DNA from: Niveibacterium sp. 24ML
Lineage (GTDB): Bacteria; Pseudomonadota; Gammaproteobacteria; Burkholderiales; Rhodocyclaceae
Reading direction: 5' to 3'
Length of the DNA stretch: 64,000 bases
Assembly: GCF_026586805.1 (NCBI RefSeq)
Contig: NZ_JAPFHA010000025.1
Coordinates: forward strand, 1 to 64,000
Shown: piece after piece, positions 38,079 to 49,299 of the stretch
How the letters are laid out: every line of letters starts with the position of its first letter
Numbering within the stretch: position 1 is the first letter of the stretch
Notes under the pieces: model-generated
What the model was told of the DNA's origin: nothing
The model's database searches: none
The model's input: only the letters and a program-made list of their open reading frames with translations
Translations under genes and position numbers: made by a program

Positions 38079-38849
38079 TCACGCCTTGCGGCCGATTCGC
38101 AGCGTCAGCGGCCAGCTGATCGACACCGTGTCCTGCGGGTGGCCCCACAAGGCCAGCAGTTTCTGCGAAAGCGACTGGGTCGGGTCGATGCCATACATCG
38201 CTACATAGCGGCCGCAGGCCGACCAACTGCGCAGATAACCGAGCAGCTGTGCCAGGGTCCACTGCACCGACAAGGTGTAGGGCGGGGTCTGGATCTCTTC
38301 AAACGGGAAGGGCAACTGCGCATACCGGGTATCGACGTGCGCACGCTCCGGGTTCCACAGCGCGCCCAGGGTTTCGGTACGGAAGGCTTGCACCAGCGCG
38401 TCGATCTCCTCGTGATCGACCTCCACCGTGCCGTAGGTCCAGGCCGCGATCATGCCGCCGGGTACCAGCACACGATTGGCCTCGGCGTAAAAAGCATCGA
38501 GCGGAAACCAGTGCAGCGACTGCGCGCAGGTGATCAGATCGACGCTGGCATCGGCCAGGCCACTGGCATCGGCCGGTGCCACCCGCCATTCGATCTTCGG
38601 ATGCGCCGGCGCCGCAGCAATCTGCGCATCGCTGATGTCAGTGCCCACCACATGATCAAATCGCTCAGCCAGATCCAGCGTTGCCTGCCCGCTGCCGCAC
38701 CCGGCATCCCAGGCCAGCTTGTGGTGCGGCACCCAGGCGAGCAGATAGTCGTAGATCGAGCGCGGGTAGCGGGGCCGGAAGAGCACATAGCCTTGCGCCA
38801 GCGGAGAAAACTGATCGGCCGGGTCTTCGGCCAGCAAATGGTTGGTCAT
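38079..38849 (-). CDS. class I SAM-dependent methyltransferase
   Basis: 256 residues. Motif I WDAGCGSGQATLDLAERF (about 47-64), acidic residue in VVGTD, and ITCAQSLHWFPLDAF as post-motif give a Methyltransf_11-type fold. It resembles small cytosolic methyltransferases of the trans-aconitate methyltransferase-like group; substrate unknown. It is convergent with gltS. Confidence 0.82.
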   Translation of the reverse strand: MTNHLLAEDPADQFSPLAQGYVLFRPRYPRSIYDYLLAWVPHHKLAWDAGCGSGQATLDLAERFDHVVGTDISDAQIAAAPAHPKIEWRVAPADASGLADASVDLITCAQSLHWFPLDAFYAEANRVLVPGGMIAAWTYGTVEVDHEEIDALVQAFRTETLGALWNPERAHVDTRYAQLPFPFEEIQTPPYTLSVQWTLAQLLGYLRSWSACGRYVAMYGIDPTQSLSQKLLALWGHPQDTVSISWPLTLRIGRKA

Positions 38850-38972
38850 CGGGGGTCCTTCGGGGTTCGCGCACCTGCAACCCTTGCATTATGGCCCAGG
38901 CGGCTGACGCACTGCTGACCCGGCATGATTCACCCGGCGCGAACCTTGGCTCCGAGGCAGGGTCACAGCACC

Positions 38973-39629
38973 ATGCAGATCAACCATGACCTTTCACGCC
39001 GCTGCGTGATCCAGACCCACACACTTGACTGGCATGCATCGCCCGCGCCGGGCGTGACACGGCGGCTGATCGAGCGCGACGGCGGTGAAGCTGCCCGCGC
39101 CACCAGCATCGTGCGTTATGAAGCAGGCGCGCGTTTTGCGCCGCACAGCCACCCGCTCGGCGAAGAAATCCTGGTGCTCGACGGTGTCTTTTCCGACGAA
39201 GGCGGCGACTACCCTGCTGGCAGCTGGATCAAGAACCCGCCGGGCAGCGCGCACGCACCCGCTTCGGCAGAAGGCTGCACGCTGTTCGTCAAGCTTCGGC
39301 ACCTCGACCCGCATGACACGCAGCAGTGCGTTCTCACGCCCGATGCGCGCCACTGGCGGCCCGGCTTGGTGCCGGGCTTGAGCGTGTGCCCGCTGGCCGA
39401 GTTCGGTACTACCCACACAGCGCTGGTGCGCTGGGCGCCCGGCACTCGCTTCAACCCGCACCAGCACTGGGGCGGCGAGGAGATCCTGGTGCTCGACGGT
39501 GTATTCGAAGATGAATTCGGCCGCTACCCGGCCGGCACCTGGGTTCGCAGCCCGCACCGCTCCCATCACCAGCCGTTTTCAAGCGAGGGCTGCCTGATCT
39601 GGGTGAAGGTCGGCCATCTGGGGGGCTGA
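38973..39629 (+). CDS. bicupin protein, ChrR-like cupin family
   Basis: 218 residues from ATG 38973; the ribosome-binding site is weak. Two tandem cupin domains carry the repeated motif PHSHPLGEEILVLDGVF (about 50-66) and PHQHWGGEEILVLDGVF (about 158-174), with metal ligands H-x-H and E. Similar to the cupin part of ChrR anti-sigma factors, but without the zinc-binding N-terminus, so a stand-alone metal enzyme or sensor is more likely. The stop abuts the convergent argP gene. Confidence 0.8.
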   Translation: MQINHDLSRRCVIQTHTLDWHASPAPGVTRRLIERDGGEAARATSIVRYEAGARFAPHSHPLGEEILVLDGVFSDEGGDYPAGSWIKNPPGSAHAPASAEGCTLFVKLRHLDPHDTQQCVLTPDARHWRPGLVPGLSVCPLAEFGTTHTALVRWAPGTRFNPHQHWGGEEILVLDGVFEDEFGRYPAGTWVRSPHRSHHQPFSSEGCLIWVKVGHLGG

Positions 39630-40550
39630 TCAGGCCGGCCGGCTGCGCGAGCGCGGGGCGGGCATCGGGTGCAAGGCCCGCGCAGCCCCGTCCACCAGCG
39701 CCCGCGTGAGCGTTGCAACCAGTTCCGACTCGATGCCCCAGGTGTGCCAGTACAGCGGCACGCTGGCCTGCGTCTGCGGCGTGATATCGACCAGGCTGCC
39801 GTCCGCAAGCGCCTGCGCGCATTGCGCTTCAGGCAGCAGACCGTAGCCGTAGCCAAGCAGCGCCGCGTTCATGAAAGCCTCGTAGGCGGGCACGAAGTGG
39901 TTGGGAAACTGCACATCCTTTACCCGCAGATGCCGCCGCAGATGCTCGGCCTGCAGCGCGTCGCGCCGGTTGAACACCAGCACCGGCGCGCGGCGCACTG
40001 AGCGGCGATCAAGCCCGCCGGGCAGGTGGCGCGCAATGTACGCGGGCGACGCGACACAGCGGTAACGCATTACCCCCAGCGCCACCGAACGAAAGCCGTG
40101 AGCCGGCACCGGCGCCGATGCGATCGAGCCAATCACCTCGCCGCTGCGCAACCATTCCTGCGTGTGCTCCTGGTCGTCCACCACGAAGTCGAGCATCGCC
40201 GCGCTGCGTTCGGCCCAGGGCTGCAGCGCCGGCAGCACCCACGAGCCCAGACTATCGGCGTTCACCGCAATGCGGACGCGGCCGCGAGAGACGTTCTCCA
40301 GCAGCTCCGGCCAGACGTCCAGCGCCAGCACCTGGGTCTGCCTGGCAAAGCGCAGCAGCGGCTGCGCCGCCGGTGTTGGCGTTACCGGGCGGGTACGCAG
40401 CAAGAGCGGCGCACCGACCTGGTCTTCGAGCGATCGGATCCGCTGCGAGACCGCCGACTGGGTGATCGAAAGGCTGCGCGCGGCTTTCTCGAAACTGCCT
40501 TCGGTCACCACCGCCTCAAGGCATTCGAGCAGGGAGAAGTCGATTTTCAT
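39630..40550 (-). CDS. argP: LysR-family regulator ArgP
   Basis: 306 residues. N-terminal winged helix (FEKAARSLSITQSAVSQRIRSLE, about 20-45, with SLEDQVGAPLL after it) and a LysR substrate-binding domain (about 90-290). Sequence and divergent placement to an ArgO/LysE-type exporter match ArgP (IciA), which senses lysine/arginine and activates argO. The shared intergenic region has a T-N11-A palindrome. Confidence 0.9.
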   Translation of the reverse strand: MKIDFSLLECLEAVVTEGSFEKAARSLSITQSAVSQRIRSLEDQVGAPLLLRTRPVTPTPAAQPLLRFARQTQVLALDVWPELLENVSRGRVRIAVNADSLGSWVLPALQPWAERSAAMLDFVVDDQEHTQEWLRSGEVIGSIASAPVPAHGFRSVALGVMRYRCVASPAYIARHLPGGLDRRSVRRAPVLVFNRRDALQAEHLRRHLRVKDVQFPNHFVPAYEAFMNAALLGYGYGLLPEAQCAQALADGSLVDITPQTQASVPLYWHTWGIESELVATLTRALVDGAARALHPMPAPRSRSRPA

Positions 40551-40561
40551 GCATTCATTTT

Positions 40562-40576
40562 ATTAGCAGATCTAAT
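40562..40576. promoter_or_regulatory. candidate ArgP operator (T-N11-A type)
   Basis: ATTAG and CTAAT are separated by 5 bases, forming an interrupted palindrome just upstream of argP on the side facing argO. LysR-type activators bind such T-N11-A sites. Its position fits control of the argO/argP pair. Confidence 0.45.
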
Positions 40577-40702
40577 GAGCGCTCAACAATATTCCAATTG
40601 CTAATCCTGATCTGCCATGACCGCTATCCTTGCTTTGCCGCTCGATCGAAGCGCGCCGGGTCAGGCCACCTGATCATGAAAACCAGACCATCGACACACA
40701 CC

Positions 40703-41305
40703 ATGCACGCCCAAGTCGTCTTCCAAGGCTTCATCGTCACCGCCGGCCTCATCATGGCAATCGGCGCCCAAAACGCTCACGTCCTGAAGATGGGACTCAC
40801 CCGCCAGCACGTGTTACCCACCATCCTGATCTGCGCGCTGTCCGACGCCTTCCTGATCGGCCTTGGTGTCACCGGCATGGGCAAGGTGATCGAACACTTC
40901 CCGGTGGCGGTTGAGGCGGCCACCTGGGGCGGCGCGGCCTTCTTGCTGTGGTACGGCCTGCGCTCGCTGCGCGCCGCGTTCAGCGCACACGCGCTGATGC
41001 CTGCCGACGCGCCACCGATGCCGCTGAAACAGGCCATGCTCCTGGTGCTGGGCTTCACCTACCTGAATCCGCACGCCTACCTCGATACGATCGTGCTGAT
41101 CGGCTCGATCGGCGGGCGCGAGCACGGTATCGACCGGGCCGGATTCTGGCTCGGCTGCATCGCCGCATCCGTAAGCTGGTTCATGCTGCTCGGCTACGGC
41201 GCCCGCTGGCTTGCCCCGCTGTTCGCCAAGCCGCTCTCGTGGCGCGTGCTCGACGCAATGATCGGCGTCGGCATGGGGATCATCGCGATTTCGCTGATCC
41301 GCTGA
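40703..41305 (+). CDS. argO: LysE/ArgO-family amino acid exporter
   Basis: 200 residues from ATG 40703; an upstream ATG at 40676 is possible. Six membrane helices, AIGAQNAHVLKMGL near the start and TYLNPHAYLDTIVLIGSIG in the second half, typical of LysE/ArgO. It exports basic amino acids such as arginine or lysine. Divergent from argP, the usual activator. Confidence 0.88.
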   Translation: MHAQVVFQGFIVTAGLIMAIGAQNAHVLKMGLTRQHVLPTILICALSDAFLIGLGVTGMGKVIEHFPVAVEAATWGGAAFLLWYGLRSLRAAFSAHALMPADAPPMPLKQAMLLVLGFTYLNPHAYLDTIVLIGSIGGREHGIDRAGFWLGCIAASVSWFMLLGYGARWLAPLFAKPLSWRVLDAMIGVGMGIIAISLIR

Positions 41306-41327
41306 TCCGCTGATCCACCAGCCTCGC

Positions 41328-41642
41328 TCAGTCGAGTGTCGAGCCGAACACCGCCGGAATACGGACGTAGAAGATCTTGAGGCCTTCCTGGCGTATGCGC
41401 GCAATCATCCGATCTGCGTCGTCGTCGGAAACCGCCATCGACACTTCCACCGGCTGATCGGCCAGTTCGAAGAAATGTGCCGCATGCAAGCGCCCAGCCT
41501 GGCCAAAGCCTTCGGCTGCATGCACGACCGTCGCGCCCGACACTCCGATGCGGCGCGCCTCGTCGAGCAGCCATTCGGCCAGCGGCGTGCCGTGATGCTT
41601 GCGGTTCTGTTCGGTATAGAAGTTGAGCAACACACCTTGCAT
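41328..41642 (-). CDS. DUF190 family protein
   Basis: 104 residues from ATG 41642. DUF190 (PF02641) fold resembling PII-type small ligand-binding proteins: LLNFYTEQNRKHHGTPLAEWL, ARRIGVSGATVVHAAEGFG. Genes of this family commonly sit beside crcB, as here (11 bases between), suggesting a role linked to fluoride resistance, possibly as a regulator of the channel. Confidence 0.85.
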   Translation of the reverse strand: MQGVLLNFYTEQNRKHHGTPLAEWLLDEARRIGVSGATVVHAAEGFGQAGRLHAAHFFELADQPVEVSMAVSDDDADRMIARIRQEGLKIFYVRIPAVFGSTLD

Positions 41643-41653
41643 GGCGGTCTCCT

Positions 41654-42037
41654 TCACCAGCGTTTGAGCAGTGTCACGCTCGCCATGCCGGCCAGCGTCA
41701 TCAGAAGCGAACCGGCCACATGAATCGACACCGCGCCAAGCGCCCAGGCGAGGCGGCCTTGCTGTAGCAATGCGGTGACCTCGGCCGAGAAGGTTGAAAA
41801 GGTGGTGAGCCCCCCGAGGAAGCCGGTGATCACGAACAGGCGCCACTCGGGGGCCAGGCCGGGTTGATCGGCAAAGACCACGATCGCGACGCCGATCAGA
41901 TAGCCGCCAATCAGATTGGCCATCAAGGTTCCCGGCGGTACGGTCGGGAACAGCGCGTTGAGTGAGGTGCCGAGCAGCCAGCGCAGCACCGCCCCGCACG
42001 CAGCCCCAAGACTAATCGCAAGAACCGAATACAGCAT
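41654..42037 (-). CDS. crcB: fluoride ion channel CrcB/Fluc
   Basis: 127 residues from ATG 42037. Four membrane helices; conserved [13 protein letters not shown] near the N-terminus, [10 protein letters not shown] and [13 protein letters not shown], the signature with the central sodium and fluoride site. It exports fluoride as a dual-topology dimer. I saw no fluoride riboswitch consensus upstream. Confidence 0.92.
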   Translation of the reverse strand: MLYSVLAISLGAACGAVLRWLLGTSLNALFPTVPPGTLMANLIGGYLIGVAIVVFADQPGLAPEWRLFVITGFLGGLTTFSTFSAEVTALLQQGRLAWALGAVSIHVAGSLLMTLAGMASVTLLKRW

Positions 42038-42281
42038 GAACGCTCCGCCAAGTGCCCGCCCGCGCTGCGCGCGCCAAGGCGCAATTGTACTGCGGCGCTT
42101 GCGGCACCGCCGGGCAGGCGGCATACTGCGCGCCCGGTCGGCAGATCACCGAGGCGTCGCCCCCGCGAGGGAAGCTAAACCTGCCATGCACCAGAACCTG
42201 ACGCGCATCTTTTCTGTGCCGCGTCGGAACGGCGACCACCGACACCCCGCTTTCGGGGCCGGCACGATGAAAGGATTGATC

Positions 42282-42830
42282 GTGTCCCGCAATACCCTGC
42301 CTTACTACGCCGACGACATTTCGGCGCTCGCCCGCTCACTGGCGCAGCAACTCGGTGAGATCGAAGGCCCGCCGGGTCATCTGCAGCTGCTCAACGCGCT
42401 TTCGCGCGCGACCGGCTATCGCAACTTCCAGAGCTATCGCGCCGAGCACAAACGCTCGGTGCCGCTTGCGCGCCCCGCCCCGGTGCCGCCCGCCGCCCCC
42501 AAAGACCTTGCGGCGCTGCTGCGATTCTTCGACGACGCCGGCCGTCTGCTGCGCTGGCCCACCAAGGCTTCGCACCGACTGCCATGCGTGCTTGGCGTGT
42601 GGGCACAACTGCCAGCCCGCCTTGCGATGAGCGAGCGCGAAATCAATCAATGGATTGGCGCCGCGCTGGCTTTTGAAGACCATGTGCTGATCCGCCGCGA
42701 ACTGGTCAACCACGGCCTGCTTGCCCGCACGCCCAACGGTAGCGTGTACCGCCGGGTTGAACAGCCGGTGCCCGAGACGCACGCCGCACTGGTCGCAGAA
42801 GTGTGCCGGCGCGGGCGACAACAGGCCTGA
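42282..42830 (+). CDS. DUF2087 domain protein
   Basis: 182 residues from GTG 42282, preferred because AAAGGA lies 6 bases upstream; the frame is open further upstream. N-terminal helical part (ADDISALARSLAQQLGE, GHLQLLNALSRATGYRNFQ) and a C-terminal DUF2087 domain (GRLLRWPTKASHR to GLLARTPNGSVYRRVE), a winged-helix-like fold. The family may bind nucleic acid. The hairpin CCCCG-CTTT-CGGGG lies just before it. Function unknown. Confidence 0.7.
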   Translation: MSRNTLPYYADDISALARSLAQQLGEIEGPPGHLQLLNALSRATGYRNFQSYRAEHKRSVPLARPAPVPPAAPKDLAALLRFFDDAGRLLRWPTKASHRLPCVLGVWAQLPARLAMSEREINQWIGAALAFEDHVLIRRELVNHGLLARTPNGSVYRRVEQPVPETHAALVAEVCRRGRQQA

Positions 42831-42831
42831 G

Positions 42832-43119
42832 TCAATCAAGGCCCAGTTGGCGTGATGCCTCCAAAGCCTCGATCTGCATTAGCAGATCGAGGCGATCGGT
42901 TCGCGCAACCTCGCGCCAGTCCCGCCCATCAAGGGCGCCAACCAGCGCCCAAAGCAGGTTCAGGCTCACCTTGCACCCCTGCCGCCGCAAATCAAGCCAC
43001 GCACGCACGGCACCGCGCGCAGCCAGCTCGGCCGCGCTGTGAATGCCCACCGTCGCAAGCATCTGCTGCGAGCGCGGCCCCAGATTGCGCAAACCGCGCA
43101 GCTCATCGCTTCTGGCCAT
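42832..43119 (-). CDS. TfoX/Sxy C-terminal domain protein
   Basis: 95 residues. Matches the C-terminal helix-hairpin-helix-like domain of TfoX/Sxy competence regulators (LRGLRNLGPRSQQMLATVGI, LNLLWALVGALDGRDWREV), without the N-terminal domain. Probably a stand-alone DNA- or protein-binding module. It converges with the DUF2087 gene with one base between stops. Confidence 0.82.
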   Translation of the reverse strand: MARSDELRGLRNLGPRSQQMLATVGIHSAAELAARGAVRAWLDLRRQGCKVSLNLLWALVGALDGRDWREVARTDRLDLLMQIEALEASRQLGLD

Positions 43120-43230
43120 CGGCCCTCGCCTCCCCCATGATGCGCACCTTCCGCGTCATCCGCCTGAAACCTGAATGTAAGGTTTTCGTCGGCAGCGCGG
43201 TCATGTCATGCAGGAACCACAGGAATCCGC

Positions 43231-43743
43231 ATGCTACTCATCCTCCGCCAACGCCATTTCGAACGGGTTGTCCGCGCTTACAGCGCCGACCTCTACCGTT
43301 TTGCCTACTGGCTGTGCCGCGACCGCTTCGTCGCCGAAGAGTTGGTGCAGGAAACCTGCACGCGCGCCTGGAATGCCTGGGATTCCCTGCGTGACAAGGA
43401 CAATCCAAAACCCTGGCTGTTGCAGATCCTGCGCAATGAACACGCCCGCCTGTACGAACGCAAGCAGTTCGACTACGCCGACGAAGCGCCGGAAGACCTG
43501 GATCTGCCGGCCGAGCATTCGTCGATTGCGCTGCTTGAAATGGAACAGTTGATCGACACCCTGCCCCTGTCTCTGCGCGAACCCTTTCTGCTGCAAACCC
43601 TGGGCGGCTACTCCTGCAGCGAGATCGCTGAAATGCTTGAGACCACCGAAGGGGCGATCATGGTCCGGCTGACCCGAGCGCGCCAAGCCCTGCGCCACAC
43701 GCTTGAAACGGTGCCGGCCGAGAAGAAGCGAGGAAAACAATGA
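43231..43743 (+). CDS. ECF-type RNA polymerase sigma factor
   Basis: 170 residues with regions 2 (YRFAYWLCRDRFVAEELVQETC, about 20-42) and 4 (LPLSLREPFLLQTLGGYSCSEIAEMLETTEGAIMVRLTRAR), and no region 1 or 3. A 4-base overlap with the next gene couples it to a DUF3379 protein, its likely anti-sigma factor. The stimulus is unknown; no target promoter could be seen. Confidence 0.9.
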   Translation: MLLILRQRHFERVVRAYSADLYRFAYWLCRDRFVAEELVQETCTRAWNAWDSLRDKDNPKPWLLQILRNEHARLYERKQFDYADEAPEDLDLPAEHSSIALLEMEQLIDTLPLSLREPFLLQTLGGYSCSEIAEMLETTEGAIMVRLTRARQALRHTLETVPAEKKRGKQ

Positions 43744-44444
43744 ACGCGCCGACCGAAATGAACTGCCTGGCCTACCGTCGGCTCAAACTGGCGGACCCGC
43801 AACGGCTGAGCGCCGCCGCCCGTGCCCATGAAGCGGAATGCCTCGGCTGCGAGAGCTTTGCGCGGCGGATCGACGCCCAGGAAACACGGATTGCGCGAAC
43901 GCTGGACGTGCCCGTGCCAGATGGGCTCGACGAACGCATCCTGCTCAAGCTCCGGGGCCAGCGCCAGATGCCCTGGCGCAGCTGGGCAATGGCAGCCTCG
44001 GTGGTGCTCACCTTCGGTATTGGCATCACGATGTGGCGCGGACACGGCAGCTACGATGCGCCGCGCTTCGCGATTGAACATGTGATGCACGAGCCCGAAT
44101 CCTTCACGACGCCGCGACTGGCGGACCCGGAACAGTTCCGCACGGTGATGGCGCATTTCGGCGGCGAACTGACGCAGCCGATCGGCACCGTGCGCTACAT
44201 GAAACTCTGCCCGGGGCCGGAGGGCGTCGGCTGGCATGTGGTGCTGGACACCGCGCAGGGCATGGTCTCGCTGTTCCTGATCCCGGGTGACAAGGTCCGC
44301 AAACCCCAAACCCGCACCATGCAGGGTTACCGCGCGCTGACCGAACCAGCCGGCCAGGGCCATTTCGCCATCGTGGCCGAGAACGACGCCGCCGTTGCCG
44401 CGATGGCCGCAGCAATGCGCGAAAAGGTTCGCTGGAAAACCTGA
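43740..44444 (+). CDS. DUF3379 membrane protein, likely anti-sigma factor
   Basis: 234 residues. Cytoplasmic N-terminus with HEAECLGCESF, resembling a zinc-binding anti-sigma domain (H-x3-C-x2-C), one membrane helix (about 80-97), then a periplasmic domain. DUF3379 proteins accompany ECF sigma factors. It starts 4 bases inside the sigma gene, so both are made together. Confidence 0.82.
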   Translation: MNAPTEMNCLAYRRLKLADPQRLSAAARAHEAECLGCESFARRIDAQETRIARTLDVPVPDGLDERILLKLRGQRQMPWRSWAMAASVVLTFGIGITMWRGHGSYDAPRFAIEHVMHEPESFTTPRLADPEQFRTVMAHFGGELTQPIGTVRYMKLCPGPEGVGWHVVLDTAQGMVSLFLIPGDKVRKPQTRTMQGYRALTEPAGQGHFAIVAENDAAVAAMAAAMREKVRWKT

Positions 44445-44501
44445 GAAGGCATCCGCGCACGGATCGCTGCGGCATCGGGCGCCGCATCACGCCCGGCAGG
44501 A

Positions 44502-46625
44502 TCAGGCGGACTTGACGCGCCGCGACGCCCGATTCATCCAGTCGATGAACTGCGCGGCCGGCAAGGGGCGCGAGAACAGGAAGCCCTGCATTGCCTTGCA
44601 CCCGCGCCGCGCAAGCGCTGCCGCCTGCGCCTCGGTTTCAACGCCCTCAGCCACCACCGCAAGACCCAGCTCCTGCGACATCGCCAGCACGGCCGAGGTG
44701 ATCGCGGCGTCCGAGCTGTCGTGCTCCAGATCCTTGACGAAGGAGCGATCGATCTTCAGCACGTCGATCGGGAATCGCTTGAGGTAGGCGAGCGACGAAT
44801 AACCAGTGCCAAAGTCATCCACCATCAGGCGCAAGCCCATGCGTTTGAGTTCGGCAAGGATTTCGTAGGTCAACTCAACGTCCTGCATCAGGACGCTTTC
44901 GGTCATTTCGAGTTCAAGCCGGTTCGGCGGCAAGCCCGCTGCCGCCAGAGCCCCGCTAACTGCCGAGAGCAGCCTCACATGGCGGAAACTGATACCGGAC
45001 AGGTTAACCGCGACGGCGTGCGGCGCCGACCCTTGCGCAATCCAGGCCGCCATCTGCTTGCAAGCAGCCTGCAGGCCCCACTCGCCAATCTCGACGATCA
45101 GGCCGGTTTCTTCGGCGAGCGGGATGAACTCGCCCGGCGCCAGCAAGCCACGCTTGGGGTGGCGCCAGCGGATCAGTGCCTCAGCCGCGAGGACGGTGCC
45201 TTCCGGCCAGGAGATCACCGGCTGGAAGTGCAGCTCGAATTCGCCTTGTTCAAGCGCCTTGCGCATCTCGTTTTCAAGCGACAGACGAAGCTCCGCCGCC
45301 ACACGCAAATCCTGCGAGAAGGACCGCACGACGTCGCGGTTCTCACGTTTGGCAAGGCTCACCGCCATGTCGGCACACTTGAGCAGCGCATCAGCGTCAT
45401 CCGCGTGTTCCGGGAACACCGCCATGCCAATGCTCGCGGTAAGCGCAACTTCGGTTGCCGCGAGCAGGATCGGCTTGCGCACCGCTTCGAGCAAGCGCGC
45501 ACTGATCGCCTCGGGCGCCTCGCCTGCCGGCGCACCGTCAATGAAGACCACGAACTGGTCGCCGCCGATGCGCGCCACCACAGCCGCGCTGGAACGCGAA
45601 TCCTCGCGCCCCGGCAAGGCTGCAACCGCATCGGTCAGGCGCCGGGCAACGATCTGCAGAACCTGATCGCCAACGCTCTGGCCCAGGCTTTCGTTGATTC
45701 GCCCGAAGCGATCGACGTCCACCACCATCGCGGCCACCCAGTGGCGCGCGCGCGTTGCGCGGCGAACGGTTTGTTTGAGCAGCTCACGGCAATACTGGCG
45801 ATTGGGCAGGCCAGTCAAACCATCGTAGTAGGCCAGGTAGCGGATCCGCTTTTCGGCTTCAACCTGTTCGGTGATGTCCTGGGTGGTGCCCTGCAAGCGG
45901 GTGACACCGCCGTCAGCCGAGGCAATCGGCTCGGCTTGTTCGAGCACGGTGCGCAAAGCGCCATCGTGACGCACGATGCGGTATTCGATGCGGAAAGGCT
46001 GACCGCGTTTGCCCTGCGCGTAGGCCTCGCGCACGATGGTGCGGTCTTGCGGGAACACCCGCTCGAGCACCGCGTCCATCGCCGGCGGGAAGGCCACCGG
46101 ATCGTCGCCAAAGAGCGCGAAGAACTGCTCCGAGCGCCGCACGTAGCCTTCGCGCAGATGCCACTCCCAGCTACCGAGGCGCGCAATGCGCTGTGCGTCG
46201 GCAAGGTTCGATTCGCTGCGCGCCAGTTCGTCCATCGCGCGCGCCGAACGCAGCACGTAGAGGATGCGGTGGCGCAGCAGCATCCAGTTGATCGGCTTGG
46301 AAATGAAGTCGGTGGCACCGGCCTGGTAGGCCTGTTCGATCGCGCCGGAGTCTTCCAGCCCGGTCATCACGATCACCGGCACGCGCTCGCCACCGGGGGT
46401 GCGACGCAAACGCCGCGCGGTTTCGAAACCGTCCAGGCGCGGCATCATCAGATCGAGCAGGATCAGTTCCGGTTGAAGCTCGGCAAATCGCTCCAGCGCC
46501 TCAACCCCGTCACTGGCTTCAAAAGGCTCGAACCCCGCCTCCTTGAGCGCCGCCATGGCGATCGAACGCGTCGTCAGATCGTCATCAACCACCAGGACAC
46601 GCGCGCTGGCGAGAATCGGCGTCAT
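44502..46625 (-). CDS. response regulator with PAS, GGDEF and EAL domains
   Basis: 707 residues from ATG 46625, with GGAGG upstream. Receiver domain about 8-125 (phospho-acceptor D58 in LLDLMMP, K110), PAS about 140-255 (WEWHLREGYVRRSEQFFALF), GGDEF about 265-430 with GGDQF (354-358) in place of GGDEF, and EAL about 445-695 with EALIRW (E482), TESVLMQD and DDFGTGYSSLAYLKRFPID. The EAL motifs look intact, so the protein is probably a c-di-GMP phosphodiesterase; the altered GGDQF makes cyclase activity doubtful, perhaps a GTP-sensing site. No histidine kinase is adjacent. Confidence 0.9.
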   Translation of the reverse strand: MTPILASARVLVVDDDLTTRSIAMAALKEAGFEPFEASDGVEALERFAELQPELILLDLMMPRLDGFETARRLRRTPGGERVPVIVMTGLEDSGAIEQAYQAGATDFISKPINWMLLRHRILYVLRSARAMDELARSESNLADAQRIARLGSWEWHLREGYVRRSEQFFALFGDDPVAFPPAMDAVLERVFPQDRTIVREAYAQGKRGQPFRIEYRIVRHDGALRTVLEQAEPIASADGGVTRLQGTTQDITEQVEAEKRIRYLAYYDGLTGLPNRQYCRELLKQTVRRATRARHWVAAMVVDVDRFGRINESLGQSVGDQVLQIVARRLTDAVAALPGREDSRSSAAVVARIGGDQFVVFIDGAPAGEAPEAISARLLEAVRKPILLAATEVALTASIGMAVFPEHADDADALLKCADMAVSLAKRENRDVVRSFSQDLRVAAELRLSLENEMRKALEQGEFELHFQPVISWPEGTVLAAEALIRWRHPKRGLLAPGEFIPLAEETGLIVEIGEWGLQAACKQMAAWIAQGSAPHAVAVNLSGISFRHVRLLSAVSGALAAAGLPPNRLELEMTESVLMQDVELTYEILAELKRMGLRLMVDDFGTGYSSLAYLKRFPIDVLKIDRSFVKDLEHDSSDAAITSAVLAMSQELGLAVVAEGVETEAQAAALARRGCKAMQGFLFSRPLPAAQFIDWMNRASRRVKSA

Positions 46626-46830
46626 GCGCCCCTCCGCGGAAGGCAAAATCCCTGATGGTTCGATCGAAATGGTTTATTCATCAAAAAGGCTAGAAACGTA
46701 AGGCGCCGGGCTGAACTTTACGCGTAGATCATGCGCTTTGCACTATAGCCAGCACCCTGTGCCAAAAAACGCAGCGGCATATGCGCAAACGAGGCGTTTG
46801 TCACACGCCGCTGCAAGCGGCGCCAACCGT

Positions 46831-46836
46831 TACAAT
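46831..46836 (+). promoter_or_regulatory. candidate -10 box for glnS
   Basis: TACAAT about 35 bases before the glnS start, downstream of a GC-rich stretch. No good -35 at 16-18 bases is evident, so this is tentative. Confidence 0.3.
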
Positions 46837-46870
46837 CGCGGCTTCCGATTTCAGAAATCCGCGATCCGCC

Positions 46871-48661
<1,791 letters not shown>

Positions 48662-48689
48662 GCCCTCGCGGGCCCCAGTGGAGCGGACG

Positions 48690-49199
48690 ATGAGCCAGTC
48701 GCTGATCGTCCGCCCGCTGTGCAACTCGGATGACCTGATCGCCCTGACGCACGAGGTCATCCGCGCCGGCTACGCCAGTCAAGCCGCGCGAGGCCTGCGC
48801 TACTGGGCGACGCATCAATCGCCCGAGGACACCGCCAAGCGTTTTGCCTCCGGCCACGGATTGATCGCCGAAATCGACGGCCATCTCGTCGGCACCATCA
48901 CGACTCGCCCACCGCAGCCCGATTCGAGCGTTGCGCTCTACCGCAACCCGAACACCTGGACGCTCTGCCAGTTTGCGGTCGCCCCGAAGTTCAAGGCTCA
49001 AGGTATCGGCAGCGCACTGCATTCGGCCGCGCTCGCGCTGGCCCATGAACACGGCGCAATCGTGATGGCCATCGACACGGCAGAACCGGCCGCCGACGTC
49101 ATCGCGATGTACTCACGTTGGGGTTACGTTCAAGTCGGAATGCACGACTGGCGACCGCAGACGAACTACGTCAGCGTGGTCATGCAACGATCCATTTGA
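48690..49199 (+). CDS. GNAT family N-acetyltransferase
   Basis: 169 residues from ATG 48690, with GGAG 6 bases upstream. Acetyl-CoA-binding loop is seen in CQFAVAPKFKAQGIGSALH (about 89-107), then MYSRWGYVQVG as motif B region. The substrate is unknown. It follows glnS by 28 bases and may be read from the same transcript. Confidence 0.82.
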   Translation: MSQSLIVRPLCNSDDLIALTHEVIRAGYASQAARGLRYWATHQSPEDTAKRFASGHGLIAEIDGHLVGTITTRPPQPDSSVALYRNPNTWTLCQFAVAPKFKAQGIGSALHSAALALAHEHGAIVMAIDTAEPAADVIAMYSRWGYVQVGMHDWRPQTNYVSVVMQRSI

Positions 49200-49299
49200 G
49201 CGCGTGAAAACTCGCGGGCAAGGACGGGAGCCTTGCGATGAAGGCGTCTCCTTAATTTGCCGCCCTGCCACCAAAGCCGGGTCCCGCCCCGGCGGGCGT

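Noticed and set aside
42038-42281. possible fluoride riboswitch upstream of crcB
   Set aside because: I looked for the conserved GGCGAUGG core and pseudoknot on the minus strand and did not find it; GC-rich hairpins alone are not enough.
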